Source: Eucommia ulmoides (lineage: Eukaryota; Streptophyta; Magnoliopsida; Garryales; Eucommiaceae). From it: DNA of 64,000 bases. Made by a program: the position numbers and the translations under genes. The stretch covers positions 31,538,474 through 31,602,473 of the forward strand of contig CM028325.1 in the NCBI GenBank assembly GCA_016647705.1. Reading direction: 5' to 3'. Under the pieces are notes generated by a model, which was given only the letters and a program-made list of their open reading frames with translations, was not told the origin of the DNA and did not search any database. This document shows, in pieces, positions 1 through 11,439 of the stretch (position 1 is the stretch's first letter; each line of letters begins with the position of its first letter).

Positions 1-340
1 TTAGCCAATCTTTTCAATTCAATAACATATCCTATGGTTCACGACAAAGACAACACTAACTTAACCTCACTTTACTTACTATAGGTAAGTTGTATTAATC
101 AAACACCACCTAAAATGTTAATATGTTCAAATTAAAATTGTAGAGACCAAAGTAAAATAATGGAAACAACACATGGATGCAAAGTGTCAAATCACCGAAA
201 ATATAACGGAGACGTCAATGCATGCAAATATGGACCAAATCCCAATCCTTGCACATATGTATAAGCACCATAGTACATCTGGTATTCATGTAGGCTTAAT
301 ATATCATACCACAATTATTCCATTAAGTTCTTTTGGGAGT
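1..340 (-). repeat. Unclassified dispersed repeat, minus-strand copy
   Basis: Read on the minus strand, this stretch matches plus-strand 49425-50150 over most of its length. The matching copy carries about 390 extra bases in its middle (roughly 49640-50030). Shared landmarks are the runs around ATTGTGGTATGATATATTAAG and the later GATTAATACAACTTACC. The small open frame at 173-469 lies within it and resembles no protein I know. No terminal repeats are visible because the window edge cuts it, so the element class is unknown. Confidence 0.6.
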
Positions 341-925
341 CCATCATGTGGAGCATCCAATCAAAAAAAAATTCCAAATGCAATTTTCACAAATTTCGCC
401 CCACAACAAGGTTCAATATTTCAATTTTTCGGAAGTTGGCAAAAGGTAAAGAACAATGTATGCAAATAATCCTATAGCATAATAGTTGCAGGAATTCCAT
501 GGTATAACATATAGCACTATTCAAAGAAGAGATATTAGCATCAAATCAGTACCCATGATATAACATATAGTATGCTAATAATGCTAGTGATGCCACTTTT
601 CACATAAAAAAAAAAAAAAAAAATTAGCGGTTTCTACATGAAAGACCATAAATTATTATAATTTTTTAACTTCCAGGCAGGTATCAGACCATTTTCATGT
701 GTAATCATAAATATATTGTATATATGATTGGTATTTTCGTTTTTCTTTCTTTTTCTTTTCCTTTTTTTTCCCTTAAATTAACGAATTCATATTATTATTT
801 TTTTTTTAAGTATCAATATTATTATTATTTATTATTATTATTTTTAAGTATTATTTCATTTATTACGAGTAATGAGTACCGTAACTCAAGTCTAGGGTAT
901 TCGCAAACCCACTCTGGTATCACTC
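341..925. other. AT-rich spacer, no gene seen
   Basis: Simple AT-rich DNA with an A-run near 607-624, T-rich tracts, and a short near-repeat built on CATGGTATAACATATAG (around 498 and 556). The last 25 bases contain a weak match, on the minus strand, to the initiator-Met primer-binding site that borders the LTR beginning at 926. They may therefore be the edge of that element's lost body. Nothing else is recognisable. Confidence 0.5.
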
Positions 926-1798
926 TGTAACAACCCGATTTCCCAGAACCGTCACGCGATTTCTCCTTTCGGAGAACTTAAACTAAAATCAAGCGACCAA
1001 TATTTCAATAATAAAATCCGAGAACTTTTTCAATGTGACAACGACAATTATAATTTGTCAAATTTTGGGTCGATTTTACAACAATAAATAATAGTTACAA
1101 TTTACTCTATAACGATCCGACTTTTCAAGACCGCCACTTGATTTCTCCTATAGAGAATTCCAACTAAAACCAAGTAGCCAATATTCCATTTCATAAATTT
1201 GAGAATTTTTTTAATGCAATAACAACAATGAATAAAAACTGACTTATAATGAAATTTATTTCATTATAATTTCTAATCGATATTATAGTAGAAATTCTAT
1301 AGAAATCGATTATAATATTTCACCATGCTAAAATTTGAGAATTCAAATGAGATTAATTTGAATAATAATCAAATTAATCACGATTTTGGGATGTCAAGGT
1401 ATAAAATTTCCAATGGAATAATGGTAGAAATAATAACTTACAGTTATCATCATTTTAGTTTTAGTATTTTGATTGGAAAATAATGATAGAAAATAATAAT
1501 AGATGTCAAATAATCGATTATCTCACATGTGTGGAATTTAGCATTTGTGTATTCTGATTTATAGGAATAATCATATATCAAATGAATTTCTATTACAAAT
1601 TCGAGAAATTTTACAAACTATGGCGACAGTTATAATTATTGACGACGATAATTAGAATTATCGAATTTTTGAATCGATTTTTACAACGATAATTAATAAA
1701 TATAATTATTACAAATATTGAATACAAATTCAAATAAAATTTTGCCATTTCAGTCTCACCGGCCCTGCAATCAAGATTATGAGATTGTGAGCCAACTA

Positions 1799-2159
1799 TC
1801 ACAGACCGTTATTATCAAGGCGGTCAGAAAGAAAAATCATTCTGGCTAGAGGGTTGAGCACTCTAATGCAGCTCTCAACCAAGTATGGGCATCGACAACA
1901 AATGGGTGTCCATTCGGAGTCAAGACGTACCGACCCGGTTAAGTTCGGAGAATACGTCGCTGATCGTGGATATGACAAAAGAAGATGGGGTTAGGCCTCC
2001 CCTGCACAAATTGGTCGAGAGTTGGAGCCACTCTCCTGATAAGCCCAAGGCAGAGCGAAACCAATCAACATCCTAAAAAAGACAGGTTTGCCCCAACCTA
2101 AGCTAACGCGTTGGGACACCGCACGGGCAAATGCCGTTGCAAAAATATGAGCCCGTGAC
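1799..2159. mobile_element. Small unclassified insertion in the L LTR
   Basis: About 360 bases are present here but absent from the corresponding point of the sister LTR near 11882, where GAGCCAACGCTCAG reads through uninterrupted. The insert has mirrored ends (TATCAC on the left, GTGACA on the right) and is flanked by CAAC on both sides. It is GC-richer than its surroundings. The TG...CA-like ends on the minus strand would fit a TRIM-type solo LTR, but a small DNA element is also possible. Confidence 0.5.
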
Positions 2160-2494
2160 ACAACGCTCAGTAGAATTTTAACCCCTCTAATATGTGTATC
2201 TAATTAATACAACAAATAAAATACATAGGTATGATTTTCATATAATTTTCACATAATCATAATTATTTTGTGGGAATTAACAACTATAATTCGACAATAA
2301 TAATAACATAGATCTCACAATAGAGAAATTAAATACATATATTAGAAGAGTTAGAACGAAACCGAAATCTGAGCCAAAATTCCTTTCTCGCTCAAAATCA
2401 CCCACTGTAATTTGATTAACACATATATTATTCCGTTTTGATGATAATGAGGACTCTCAAAATTATTTCCTTTCATCATCTAAATGATTATCAT

Positions 2495-2763
2495 TGTAAG
2501 ACCCCCGATCTTCATTATACGTATAATTTACGTCGCATTTTAAAATATTTCAAAAATAACGGGGTAGATGGCGTAATTTATTATTTGATTTAAATATTTT
2601 AGGGGTCAATTTGCAAATGTAGAAAAAATTCAATCCAAATTAGCATTTAACTTTTGAATTAAAACTTTTTGGGTGGAAATTGCAATTTAAGAAAGTGTCA
2701 AATGTGAAAATTAGACTGAAAAGAAGATTTTAAGAAAATTGGGAGAGGAAAGAGTATTTTGAT

Positions 2764-2794
<31 letters not shown>

Positions 2795-3678
2795 CATATA
2801 ATTGTGCATGTGTGTGTCGTGAAGATAGCCGGAGAACCGAAAGAATAATCGAGATCCATTGACGTGGCAAGTTAGGAACAAATTTATCCACTCAATTCAT
2901 GCATATAAATTAACCCATGAAAATCGTGATTTCAACTCTCAAAAGGGAAGAAAATCAGAGAACCGAAAAACTGAGAAGAGAGAGAATCGGAGATGGGTTC
3001 GCCGGTGAGTGTTCGGTGGTCGGCGATCCTTTGGGTTTGTGGCTATTTGTGTGTTTTGGGTGTGTGTGTGTGTCCAATTTCTATGAATATGTGTGTGTGT
3101 GTGTGTGTGCTTTGGTCTGTCACAGTGTATCGTATGTGTGTGGGTATGTTTCAATGTGGGTTGCCGGCGGTGGGACGTCGTTAGTGGGTGTGTGTTTCAG
3201 AGTGTGTGTGTGTCGTTTGTGTGTGTTTCAGGCGTGGGTGTATGTGTGACCGTGGGGGTGCTCTGTTTTTCCTTTTATCATTGTGGGTGTGTGAGGGCAT
3301 GATCGTCGTTGTTTAGCTCGAAGGCGTGGGTGGTCCGGCCGATGGTGTCAGTGTTCAGCCATAGTGTGGTTGTGTGTATTGTGTATGTTGCTGTGTGTAT
3401 GTACATGTGTGGTGCCGTCGTCCGATTGGTCCGACGGTGGTGGTTTAGTTGTGTGGGTGTCGTCGAATATTTGCTGGTGGTAAGTTTAGAGAAAGAGAGC
3501 AGTGCATGTATGTGTGTGTGTGTGTGTGTGTGTGTGCTTACTGTGTATGGGTATGTATATGTTTAGTTGTGGGTACGTGAACAGTAATGTGTATGTGTGT
3601 GATCAGTGTGTGTTGGGTGTGCATGGTGGTGTGGGGTGTCGCCGGAGTAGAGAGCCAGTGAGAGAGATAGAGACGCTG

Positions 3679-3709
<31 letters not shown>

Positions 3710-3769
3710 TGTGTGTGTGTGTATGTGTAGGCGTATGGTTGTCTCTATTTCGTCGCTGGTGTATGTGTG

Positions 3770-3804
<35 letters not shown>

Positions 3805-5180
3805 GCTCAGATGACTGCATATGTATGTGTATGTGATCGGGTGTGACGTCGCCAGTAGTGAAGGCCGGTGGTGGCGTCGACGGGATAAGCAAAACAGGAA
3901 ACAGAAATCAGAGAAAGGAAAAAAACGAAGAAGAAAAAGAAAAAAGAAAAAAAAAAGAAAATTACACGAACCACCCCACTAAAAGACCAAAATCTAATCT
4001 CGCGACCGGTGAAAAATCCGGGAGATGGAGAATTCTGAACCTCTTTAATATGTGCATTTAATTGTCTCAATGTGAAATACGTGTTATCATTATCGGTGAA
4101 TTTAGCGTTATTTGTTCGCATGAAATATGTTGATATTGTTTGGTATATTGTGCAAAGTATTACCTGTGGAAATTATATAAAATGATCTGAACAATGCGGA
4201 ATTTATGTGACGAGCCTGTTTACGTGGTTTACGTGTTATATAAATTAAATGTACATATTAGAGGGGTTGGAGTTCTATTGAGCGTTGGCTCACAACCCCC
4301 ACAGTGTTTGGATTGCAGGATCGACTGGGAAAAATACGAGAGAATAAATAAATATTTTTATTTGAAATTTCGTATTGAAAATAATTTGTAATAAATTATT
4401 TATTGTTATAATTGGAGGAAACGGTAATGATAAATACCATAGTGATTGTAAAATGTTTATTTCCAATTTGAATATATTAAATATATTGTTAATATAATTA
4501 ATTAGGTTTGATTTTAAATAGTGAAAAAATTGGGACTTTAATTATAACTGGAAATTGGATGTTTAAATTATGAGTTTTGGAAATTATTAGTTACTACTAT
4601 TATTTTTAAATGAGAAATATTTTCATATAATGGATTATTAATTATCCGTCGTCAGCATAACCAGAAATCTATTGGATTTTCTAAATAGTAAAATTGGTGA
4701 AACGGTTATTCGAAATCTCTAAATTTTGGGATTTATTAAATATATTATTTGAAATTCTGAGGTGTAATAATTGTAGTTATTATTATGGTTGTAATTGGCG
4801 AAAAGTGTAATTACTGCAATTGTCGTAAATTATTGAATATTCGGTTTTTAAAAAATATTCCTATTAAATTAAACGTTTTGGCGTCGTTTTGCAAAAGTAA
4901 AATATTATTTTTATAGAATGAATTGGGTCACCATTGTATGAACAAATCCGCTGATAAATTTTAAATAAAACGTTGGAATAAGTGGTGAAATTTAAAATGG
5001 TGATTAGTAAATATTATTAATTTCCATTGTAAATCGGCAATTAAAAATTATCCCCATTATTTATATAATTTACCAAATTTTGTAGAGTGACAATTTGACC
5101 AGTCAGATAGTTTCTTCTAGGTTTAGGAATTTCTCTATAGGAGAAACCATAGTCCAACCCTGGGAAACCGGGTCGTGACA
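2495..5180 (+). mobile_element. Solo LTR, Tekay/Del-like Gypsy, about 2.7 kb
   Basis: It begins TGTAAGACCCCCGATC and ends GGGTCGTGACA, and is bounded by a perfect 5-base target duplication ATCAT (2490-2494 and 5181-5185). No primer site, pol or gag is seen, so it is a solo LTR. It shares start, end and a GT-rich core with 36707-39089, and a block around 4260-4330 with the L family LTRs (the TGAGCGTTGGCTCA region). It lies inside the minus-strand L LTR and so is younger than it. Confidence 0.75.
3059..3850 (+). repeat. GT-rich microsatellite block inside an LTR
   Basis: Repeated (TG)n tracts separated by GC-richer spacers with CGTCG and CCGG words occur throughout, followed by a purine-rich A/G tract to about 3960. 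The same type of block occupies 37130-37560 in the related LTR. It produces long artefactual open frames rich in Val/Cys (plus) or His/Thr (minus) that are not genes. A pure (TA)n run lies just upstream at about 2767-2792. Confidence 0.85.
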
Positions 5181-5560
5181 ATCATGTTTTTATATATATA
5201 AATTGGCTCAAAATCATTATACCTAATAACATGTACACATGTTATACGTATATTATATATATAATTAATTATTAGATTTGCTTCCTTCTCTATGAAGGAA
5301 ACAAATCTCAATCATTTATTTACTTATTCATTTATTTATTTACACAATATCCCTCCTTAGAATAAAAAAATATATTAATTATATTCTAAAACTCTTAAAA
5401 ATACATTTTAAATAACACAATAGTCCCAAAAAATTTTGTTGATCCTAAGATTTTGATAAACAATTAAATGTTGATGTTTTTTGTGAAACTAACAATTTTA
5501 TTGAGTGTTTCAGTTTATAAGTTTCAATAAAGATATTATCATAAAGAGGAGAGAGTTGAA

Positions 5561-6439
5561 ATGAGCATGATGGGAGACCTGAATTTTTTTCTTGGATTGC
5601 AAATTAAGGAAACCAAAGAGGGAATATTCATAAGCCAAGTTAAATACACTAAGGAGCTGTTAAAGAAATATGGCTTGCATGGTACTAAAGAATACAAAAC
5701 TCCCATGGCAACGACTATAAAGATAGACAAAGATTATACGGGCAAAAGTGTTAATGAAAAAATATATCTAGGTATGATTGGTAACATGTTATACTTAACT
5801 GCTAGTAGATCTGATATCATGTATAGTGTTTGTTTATGTGTTAGATTTCAGTCTTGTCCTAAAGAATGGCACTAGACTGCGGTTAAGCAAATTTTTTGAT
5901 ATTTAAAGGGGACGACTGACCTAGGATTATGGTCTCCTAGGGGGAGTGATTTTAAATTAATAAGTTACTCCGACGCTGATTTTGCTAGCTGCAAAGTTGA
6001 GTAAAAAGGGACAAGTGGGTTATGTCATTTGTTAGGACATGCCTTAGTTTCTTGGTCAAGTAAAAAACAGAATTCGATAGCCTTATCCACTACTGAGACT
6101 GAGTATATGGCAGCTGGTAACTGTTGTGCTCAAATTTTATATATTAAGCAACAGTTAAATTATTTTGGAATTTGTATGGAAGAGGACCCGATTTATTGTA
6201 ATAGTAAAAGTGCTATTTGTTTAAGTAAGAATCCTACACAGCACTCACGAACTAAGCATATAGAAATTAGACATCACTTTATTCGTGATCACATTTCGAA
6301 AAGGGACATTGTTATTGAATATATTGATACCTCCGATCAACTAGTTGATATTTTTACCAAACCATTAGCGGATGATCAGTTTGTGAAAATCATTTGCGAT
6401 TTGGATATGGTTAGGCATAACGATGTATGCCTAGAGTAG
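5561..6439 (+). pseudogene. Copia reverse transcriptase / RNase H relic
   Basis: Recognisable stretches are the SIRE-style MSMMGDLNFFLGLQI segment of the RT palm and connection, YLTASRSDIMYSV, and further on ALSTTETEYMAAGNCCAQ and HSRTKHIEIRHHFIRDH, which belong to the Copia RNase H end. The closing DQLVDIFTKPLADDQF is the usual C-terminus of Copia pol. It is the fossil coding part of the element at 5437-9048 and is not functional. Confidence 0.85.
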
Positions 6440-6731
6440 TGTTTCTTTGTAGTTTACCTTCCCTATTTTTTTTTTTAGATGACAAATGGGGAGAATTAGT
6501 TGATGTTTTAATGAATATCTTAAGGGGGAGCTTGAATTATTTTGTTGAATATCTTAAGGGGGAGTTTATTATATATTGAAATTTGTTCTTTGTTGAAAAT
6601 CTTATGATTATCTTCATTACTTTGCTTTAACGAGTTAAAAAACCCGTCCTCGGATTTTAGGGGGAGTATGGTTACATTTTTGTTTTGACGAAAACATCAA
6701 AATTAATTGTCATCATCAAAAAGGAGGAGAT

Positions 6732-9048
6732 TGTTAATCCTAATATTTTGATGAATAATTATATGTTGATATTTTTTGTGGAACTAACGATTTTATTGAG
6801 TGTTTCAGTTTATAAGTTCCAATGAAGATATTATCATGAAGAAGTTGAAACGGATGCTAAATACTAAAAAGACTAAAAAAGATGACGGATACTAAGAATT
6901 TGAAGAAATTGAAGAATCTAGAGAAAACAACTCAGGTTAAATTTGTACTCTTAATGATTCTCGATTAGGATCACACATGACACAAAATATTTTTTTACAA
7001 ATATGTGTTTTTTATAGGATTTTAATTAGTTAAATTATTTGCTCCTATGTATAATTAAAAATGAAACATTGATTATTAATTAAAATTGAATTTAAGAATT
7101 TAGTGGAGCTAACCGAGAAAATAAATCGATTAAAGGGGCGAAAACATTGAAGAAAATGAATTAAAATCGAATTGAGAGATAAGTGTTCCAGTAATGGTCA
7201 GTCGACTGATAAGTCAACCTGAGATTATAAGGCTAATTCCTTGGATCATTTGGTCGACAGGTGAGTCGACTTATAAAACTCTTTGAATCGTTCGATCAAC
7301 AGATAAGTCGACCTGTGCTCAGAGGATGAACTCTCTGGATCGTTAGGTCGACAGGTAGGTCGACTTGTGAAAGTCTCTATATTATTTAGTCGACAGATAA
7401 AGGTTGGACGGTCAACCGATGGGCGAATAGTTTTTAGCTTGGGCTACGTCCTGAGTTGGGCGGTCAGCCAATGGGTGTTGGTCGATCAACCAAAGGCCTA
7501 TTTCAGGTTTTGAGGAATTTCGGATTTTATTCAAAAACTAGCCATTATTTGTTTGCTTGATTGAGATATTTTAGGGATATAGATATATTTAAGATATGAT
7601 ACTCCTATTTGAATATTCCTATAGATATGGTTCAAGTATTTTAGATATCTCTCAATTTGGTACATGTAATTCTTTCTATATTATCTAATTGAGATTTAGT
7701 AAAAGTTTGAGGGACTAAATTGAATGTTTTAAAAGATATATTTAAGTGAATTATAATAGGATTGAGTCTTAATGATATAAGGGGGCTTATGGAGTAATTA
7801 TTTATCATGATATATAGTAACTAGCCATTAGAGGGCTTGTTCTGAACTCCTATAAATAAACCTTCGTTTTTTAGGTTTAAAAAATCCAATAATTCAAATC
7901 AATCAAAATTCAAGAGATATTCAGTTCGTGAGCTTTTCTAGAGTCATCATTCTAAAATCATACTGAGTGCATTGTGAGATCTTTCTTGAGATTTGTTCTT
8001 GAGAAACATTTGTTGTGGATTATTACTACTACCGATCTGAAGTGTCATTGTTATTCTAATCATTATTCTTTCGGTGGATTCCTAGTGAGATTGTTCCAAG
8101 TTATTTACTTATTTGTTATTATTATTATTTTCTTGGAAGTTGATCTTTCAAATTGTTTTCCGAATTTTTATTGAAAAATATTTTTTGAAACAATTTCTTT
8201 AAAAAAACTGATTACATGCTAAATTGCTTACTACCCGTTTTTTTTTTTTAAATCAGATTTTGAATTTTCTCACTCTATTTCTATCACTAGTTTCAAGACA
8301 TTAACTGAATATTAATTAATCTGAGGTGATAGAAGCTCCGAGTGGGAAAAACTTATTAATTTTTATAATTGGTGAGTTATGTGCGGATTAGATACTATTG
8401 GGAGTTTCTAATTAGGGATAGCTGATTTCAATCTTTTTCGGTAAAGATATTGAGGTTTTGATATTTGCCTAGAGTATAAAAATAATAGGTTTTAATTCTT
8501 CTTTTATAGAACTGTGAGTGAATTGTAACGGTTCAATCATTATCAGGTAAAAGGATATTTGGAGTATGTTTATGTGAGGTTTAATTCTTGAGTCTAAGGT
8601 ATAAAAAGAATTAGGTCATGATTCTTCCTGTAACAGAATTAGGTTAATATTCTGCCTGGTAAAAAGATAGAGGTTATTCCTTAGCTTGGGAGACGGAATT
8701 GTAAAGGTGGATTCTGAGACTACAAAAAGAATAATTGTGAGGGTTTGGTTCCTACCTTTAAAGGAATCTTGAGTTTAGTGGATGCGATTCTCCGTGAGAC
8801 TCAGAAGACTGGATTAGCCAAGAGTAGCTTGGTGAACTAGTATAAATTTTTGTGTGTTACATTATTTATATTGTTTATATTTTGTTATTTGGTTGTACAC
8901 CTAGTTGATAACACATAATCCGTTGCTTTAAAAGATAATAATTAATTTTAGGATAATATTAATTGTTTGATTTTTGAAGTGTTATATTATGATAATTTTT
9001 AATACTTCCCAATTCAAGCCCCCTCTTGGATAATTCACTGGGCCAACA
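6732..9048 (+). repeat. SIRE-type 3' LTR, about 2.3 kb
   Basis: It starts TGTTAATCC directly after a purine-rich tract and ends GGCCAACA. It aligns with the LTRs at 13771-16141, 26109-28207, 24511-43270 (interrupted) and 46523-48871. It contains a cluster of GTCGAC-like words at about 7195-7500, and near its end a CCTCTTGGATAATTCACT block shared by all copies. Confidence 0.8.
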
Positions 9049-9264
9049 CTTTTAAACGTCAATTTAAAATTAAAATTTAATCCATAAAAATTATCAAATA
9101 TTATCTATACCATAAATTTACAAAATAATTTCAAAAATATTAAATTTATATAAAATAATATTTTTCAAAAATATAAATTTTCGGGGTATTATAAGAATAG
9201 TCATTGAAAAATGAACATGTAATAATGTTAAACTTAAAAATATCAGGGTCAAAGTATAAATACA

Positions 9265-9860
9265 AAAAAGATAGGGTCTGGGGTTTTGATCCTAGACAGT
9301 CTATCTAAAGAGGAAGACCATGATGGCTACCCACCAAGTGAAGAATTCGGCCACTACCTTGATGTTTCGGTCATTCTTGTTCTCTCACAGATAATTATCT
9401 TATTTGTCTATGAGATTTTATTTTCCAAATTCAATTACTTAGTTAAATCTCACTACGTCCTAGATTCAAATCATAGCTATCCTAGAGTCTTGGGGTAAGA
9501 TTTAATCTTAAAAATTCCAATAACATTTTTTTTAGAATATCATTTGTAAGGATTATTGTTAGTGGTGAGATATTTATATCACTTCTGAAATAATCAATTA
9601 TCTTCTGACAATATTGTTCATGTTCAGACGCTCTAAGAAGAACATACTCAGATTAGCCTCAAGAACTACTAGTTGAGGCGGAAAGACCGAAAGAGTTAAT
9701 CAATGTATTAAGTATTATCTAATATTGTCCGCTTTATTGTTTCGATGTTAATATAGTTAGAACTAGTTTTGAGAAATTGAATATTAATTGTGATTGTTTT
9801 TTAAATTTCACTGCATAAATCTGTTGTTTTTAATATATGATCTTCTCACTAAGAATCTAA
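9265..9860 (+). repeat. Partial R-family LTR copy, plus strand
   Basis: It matches the later halves of the R LTRs at 53984-55080 and 57310-58900: the GGGTCTGGGG...CTAGACAG block, the CCTAGAGTCTTGGG block, the GTTCATGTTCAGACGCTCT block and the GAGGCGGAAAGACCGAAAGAG block occur in the same order. It begins soon after the L LTR ends (9193). It is old and partial. Confidence 0.65.
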
Positions 9861-10004
9861 TTATAATTTCAAAGATCTGAGGTAGGTCTTTTTATTTTAT
9901 TCTGGTAGGTAGTAAGAATTAAAATAGTTGAACCATCAAGCGAAAGTGGGTGAGGACAAACTTCAGTGTTTGGGGTAGCTACCTAGCGCCTTTCCTTTTA
10001 CAAA

Positions 10005-11150
10005 TATTGTCCAGGGTTCAAAACCATAGACCCCTTATTTCCTTAGTTTTACTTTGGCCCCTGAACTTCTAAACGGTTAGACATTAGTAACCATTTCTTT
10101 TAAAGGACTTTCCAAACTTTTGTTTCCCATTGTCTGTGACTCATTAGGTTCATATCAAAAGTTAAATAGCAGAAACAATTAATTAATTAGTTAAAATTAG
10201 AATAAGTCCAATTTTTCCTATAGAAAAATAATTTTTCAACGACATCTCCTCCAACTATTAGTCACATCTACCCACATATCACAGTTATATCCAGTTGATA
10301 GAAATTTCACTAAGAGAATCTCCTCAGTTATAATTTTCTTACTATGAGATCTTTCTATCTTGTGCTCCCAAAAGAACCAATTGGGTTTGGATAAAGTCAA
10401 CAATCCTTAATTAGTCCAGTCATATGTATATCATTGATAATATAATTCCTTATGAAACCAATTGAATCGCATCCCAATCGTTACACTGGTCTGTTTTAGT
10501 TGAATTATATTATATTTAATCACATAGGATATGTTTCTCTTTGCAAAGAATAATAGATCCTATCTTGCGTACTTAAATAAGTCAAATGCATATTTCACTA
10601 TACCCAATAAATACCTTTGAAATTTTTTGCTTAGAAAACAAAACTCAGTATTATCAAAGTATAAGAACATATATATGTGATACACAGTACCTCAAATTTG
10701 AAGATCATAAGTACAATCACAACTTAGATTTTCATTTTGACATTCAACAAAATTACCATATAGGATATCAATGATGATACGTTCAAAGCCCTTACTACTA
10801 TAGTAAGTCCCCTTGTAGTTGTTCTAATATCTCATATTAATGGTTGAAACGTACCATTATCGTAAGAGAAAATACCCCCACAAGATACTTTAAATTGTTA
10901 AAGACCCATTTTAGCAATCCAATACCAATGAGGAACATTCAGGATACAAGTTACCAAAATGTCTATGATATCCCCCTTTTAATCTCATTAAATATGTAAG
11001 ACATTTTCAACTTTATATCCAAGATCTACAACAATATTGATATAATTCAAGAATGATATCAACAACACCTTTTATTAATAGTTGAGATTATAATTTTTAT
11101 AGACAAAAATCACTAAATATAGAAATACAACATTGACTATAAGACTTACC
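10005..11150 (-). repeat. Partial R-family LTR copy, minus strand
   Basis: The reverse complement matches R LTR sequence. TGTCCAGGGTTCAAAACC at about 10008 is the complement of the GGTCCAGGG...CCCTGGACA block near 54600. The region at 10262-10320 complements the CAATTGGAAATAGCTGTGAT block near 54438. It faces the plus-strand copy at 9265-9860, with about 145 bases between them. The open frame at 10586-10774 inside it is a by-product. Confidence 0.6.
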
Positions 11151-11439
11151 TCCAACAAAAAATAATTAAAAACACAAGTGTCATTTAAAAAAGTTATTTA
11201 AATCCAATCTCCAAATCTTGTAAATTATGGAGCTTTTTCTTTAAGAAAACTTGGCGTATTGTTGGAGAGGACATCATAAATGCTATTATTTATTTATTTT
11301 ATCTTTACATATATAACTCTAGTCTGTGGGATCTAAATCCAACCCTCAGTACTGGGTTCTGATATTAATGTAGGATGGTCTTAGGTCTCTCTCAATCTCA
11401 AAAGTTAACTTATAAGGTGAGACTTTCTATCACACTTAT
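11151..11439. other. AT-rich spacer, with left part of a TRIM-like repeat
   Basis: From about 11360 the sequence reads TCTCAATCTCAAAAG...AAGGTGAG and appears to continue beyond the L relic, at 12657-12715 (GTGAGATAAACCCAACAC). Joined across the insertion it resembles the small repeat at 33132-33330, so a TRIM-like LTR probably pre-existed here. The first 200 bases hold nothing recognisable. Confidence 0.45.

Larger units (their letters stand above)
5437..9048 (+). mobile_element. SIRE-type Copia element, broken
   Basis: Plus-strand Copia element inserted in the L LTR. Parts seen: a stretch of 5' LTR from 5437, pol body with reverse transcriptase and RNase H relics (5561-6439), purine-rich tracts (AGGGGGAG near 6660, AAGGAGGAGA just before 6732), and a long 3' LTR at 6732-9048 (TGTTAATCC ... 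GGCCAACA). Flanks read ATTTT on the left and CTTTT on the right, an approximate target duplication. The L sequence resumes on both sides in register with the uninterrupted sister copy near 12510. The pol relic and the LTR of over 2 kb fit the SIRE/Maximus lineage. It is a broken fossil with several breaks. Confidence 0.75.
926..9193 (-). mobile_element. Tekay/Del-like Gypsy LTR (family L), split by three insertions
   Basis: The plus-strand reading starts TGTAACAACCCG and ends CGGGGTATTATA. It matches the LTR at 11561-12656 (minus) and the one at 52188-53279 (plus). Subtracting the insertions at 1799-2159, 2495-5180 and 5437-9048 leaves about 1.6 kb of LTR. The primer-binding-site-like remnant at about 905-920 suggests it was the 5' LTR of a minus-strand element. 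The lineage call rests on the TGTAA...TTACA ends, the initiator-Met PBS and the pol-end motif beside the sister copy at 52150. It is a fossil, old and broken, with nearly all of its body gone. Confidence 0.7.

Noticed and set aside
173-469. 98-residue frame near the left edge
   Set aside because: Most of it falls in a dispersed repeat whose other copy (49425 on, opposite strand) does not keep the frame; no protein similarity recognised.
2917-3892. Long overlapping open frames on both strands rich in Val/Cys or His/Thr
   Set aside because: They are translations of GT/CA microsatellite tracts inside an LTR; no start context, domain or codon bias.
7190-7500. Possible CRISPR-like or satellite array of spaced GTCGAC words
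   Set aside because: Words are short, variable and irregularly spaced, and occur within plant LTRs; no direct repeats with unique spacers of fixed length.
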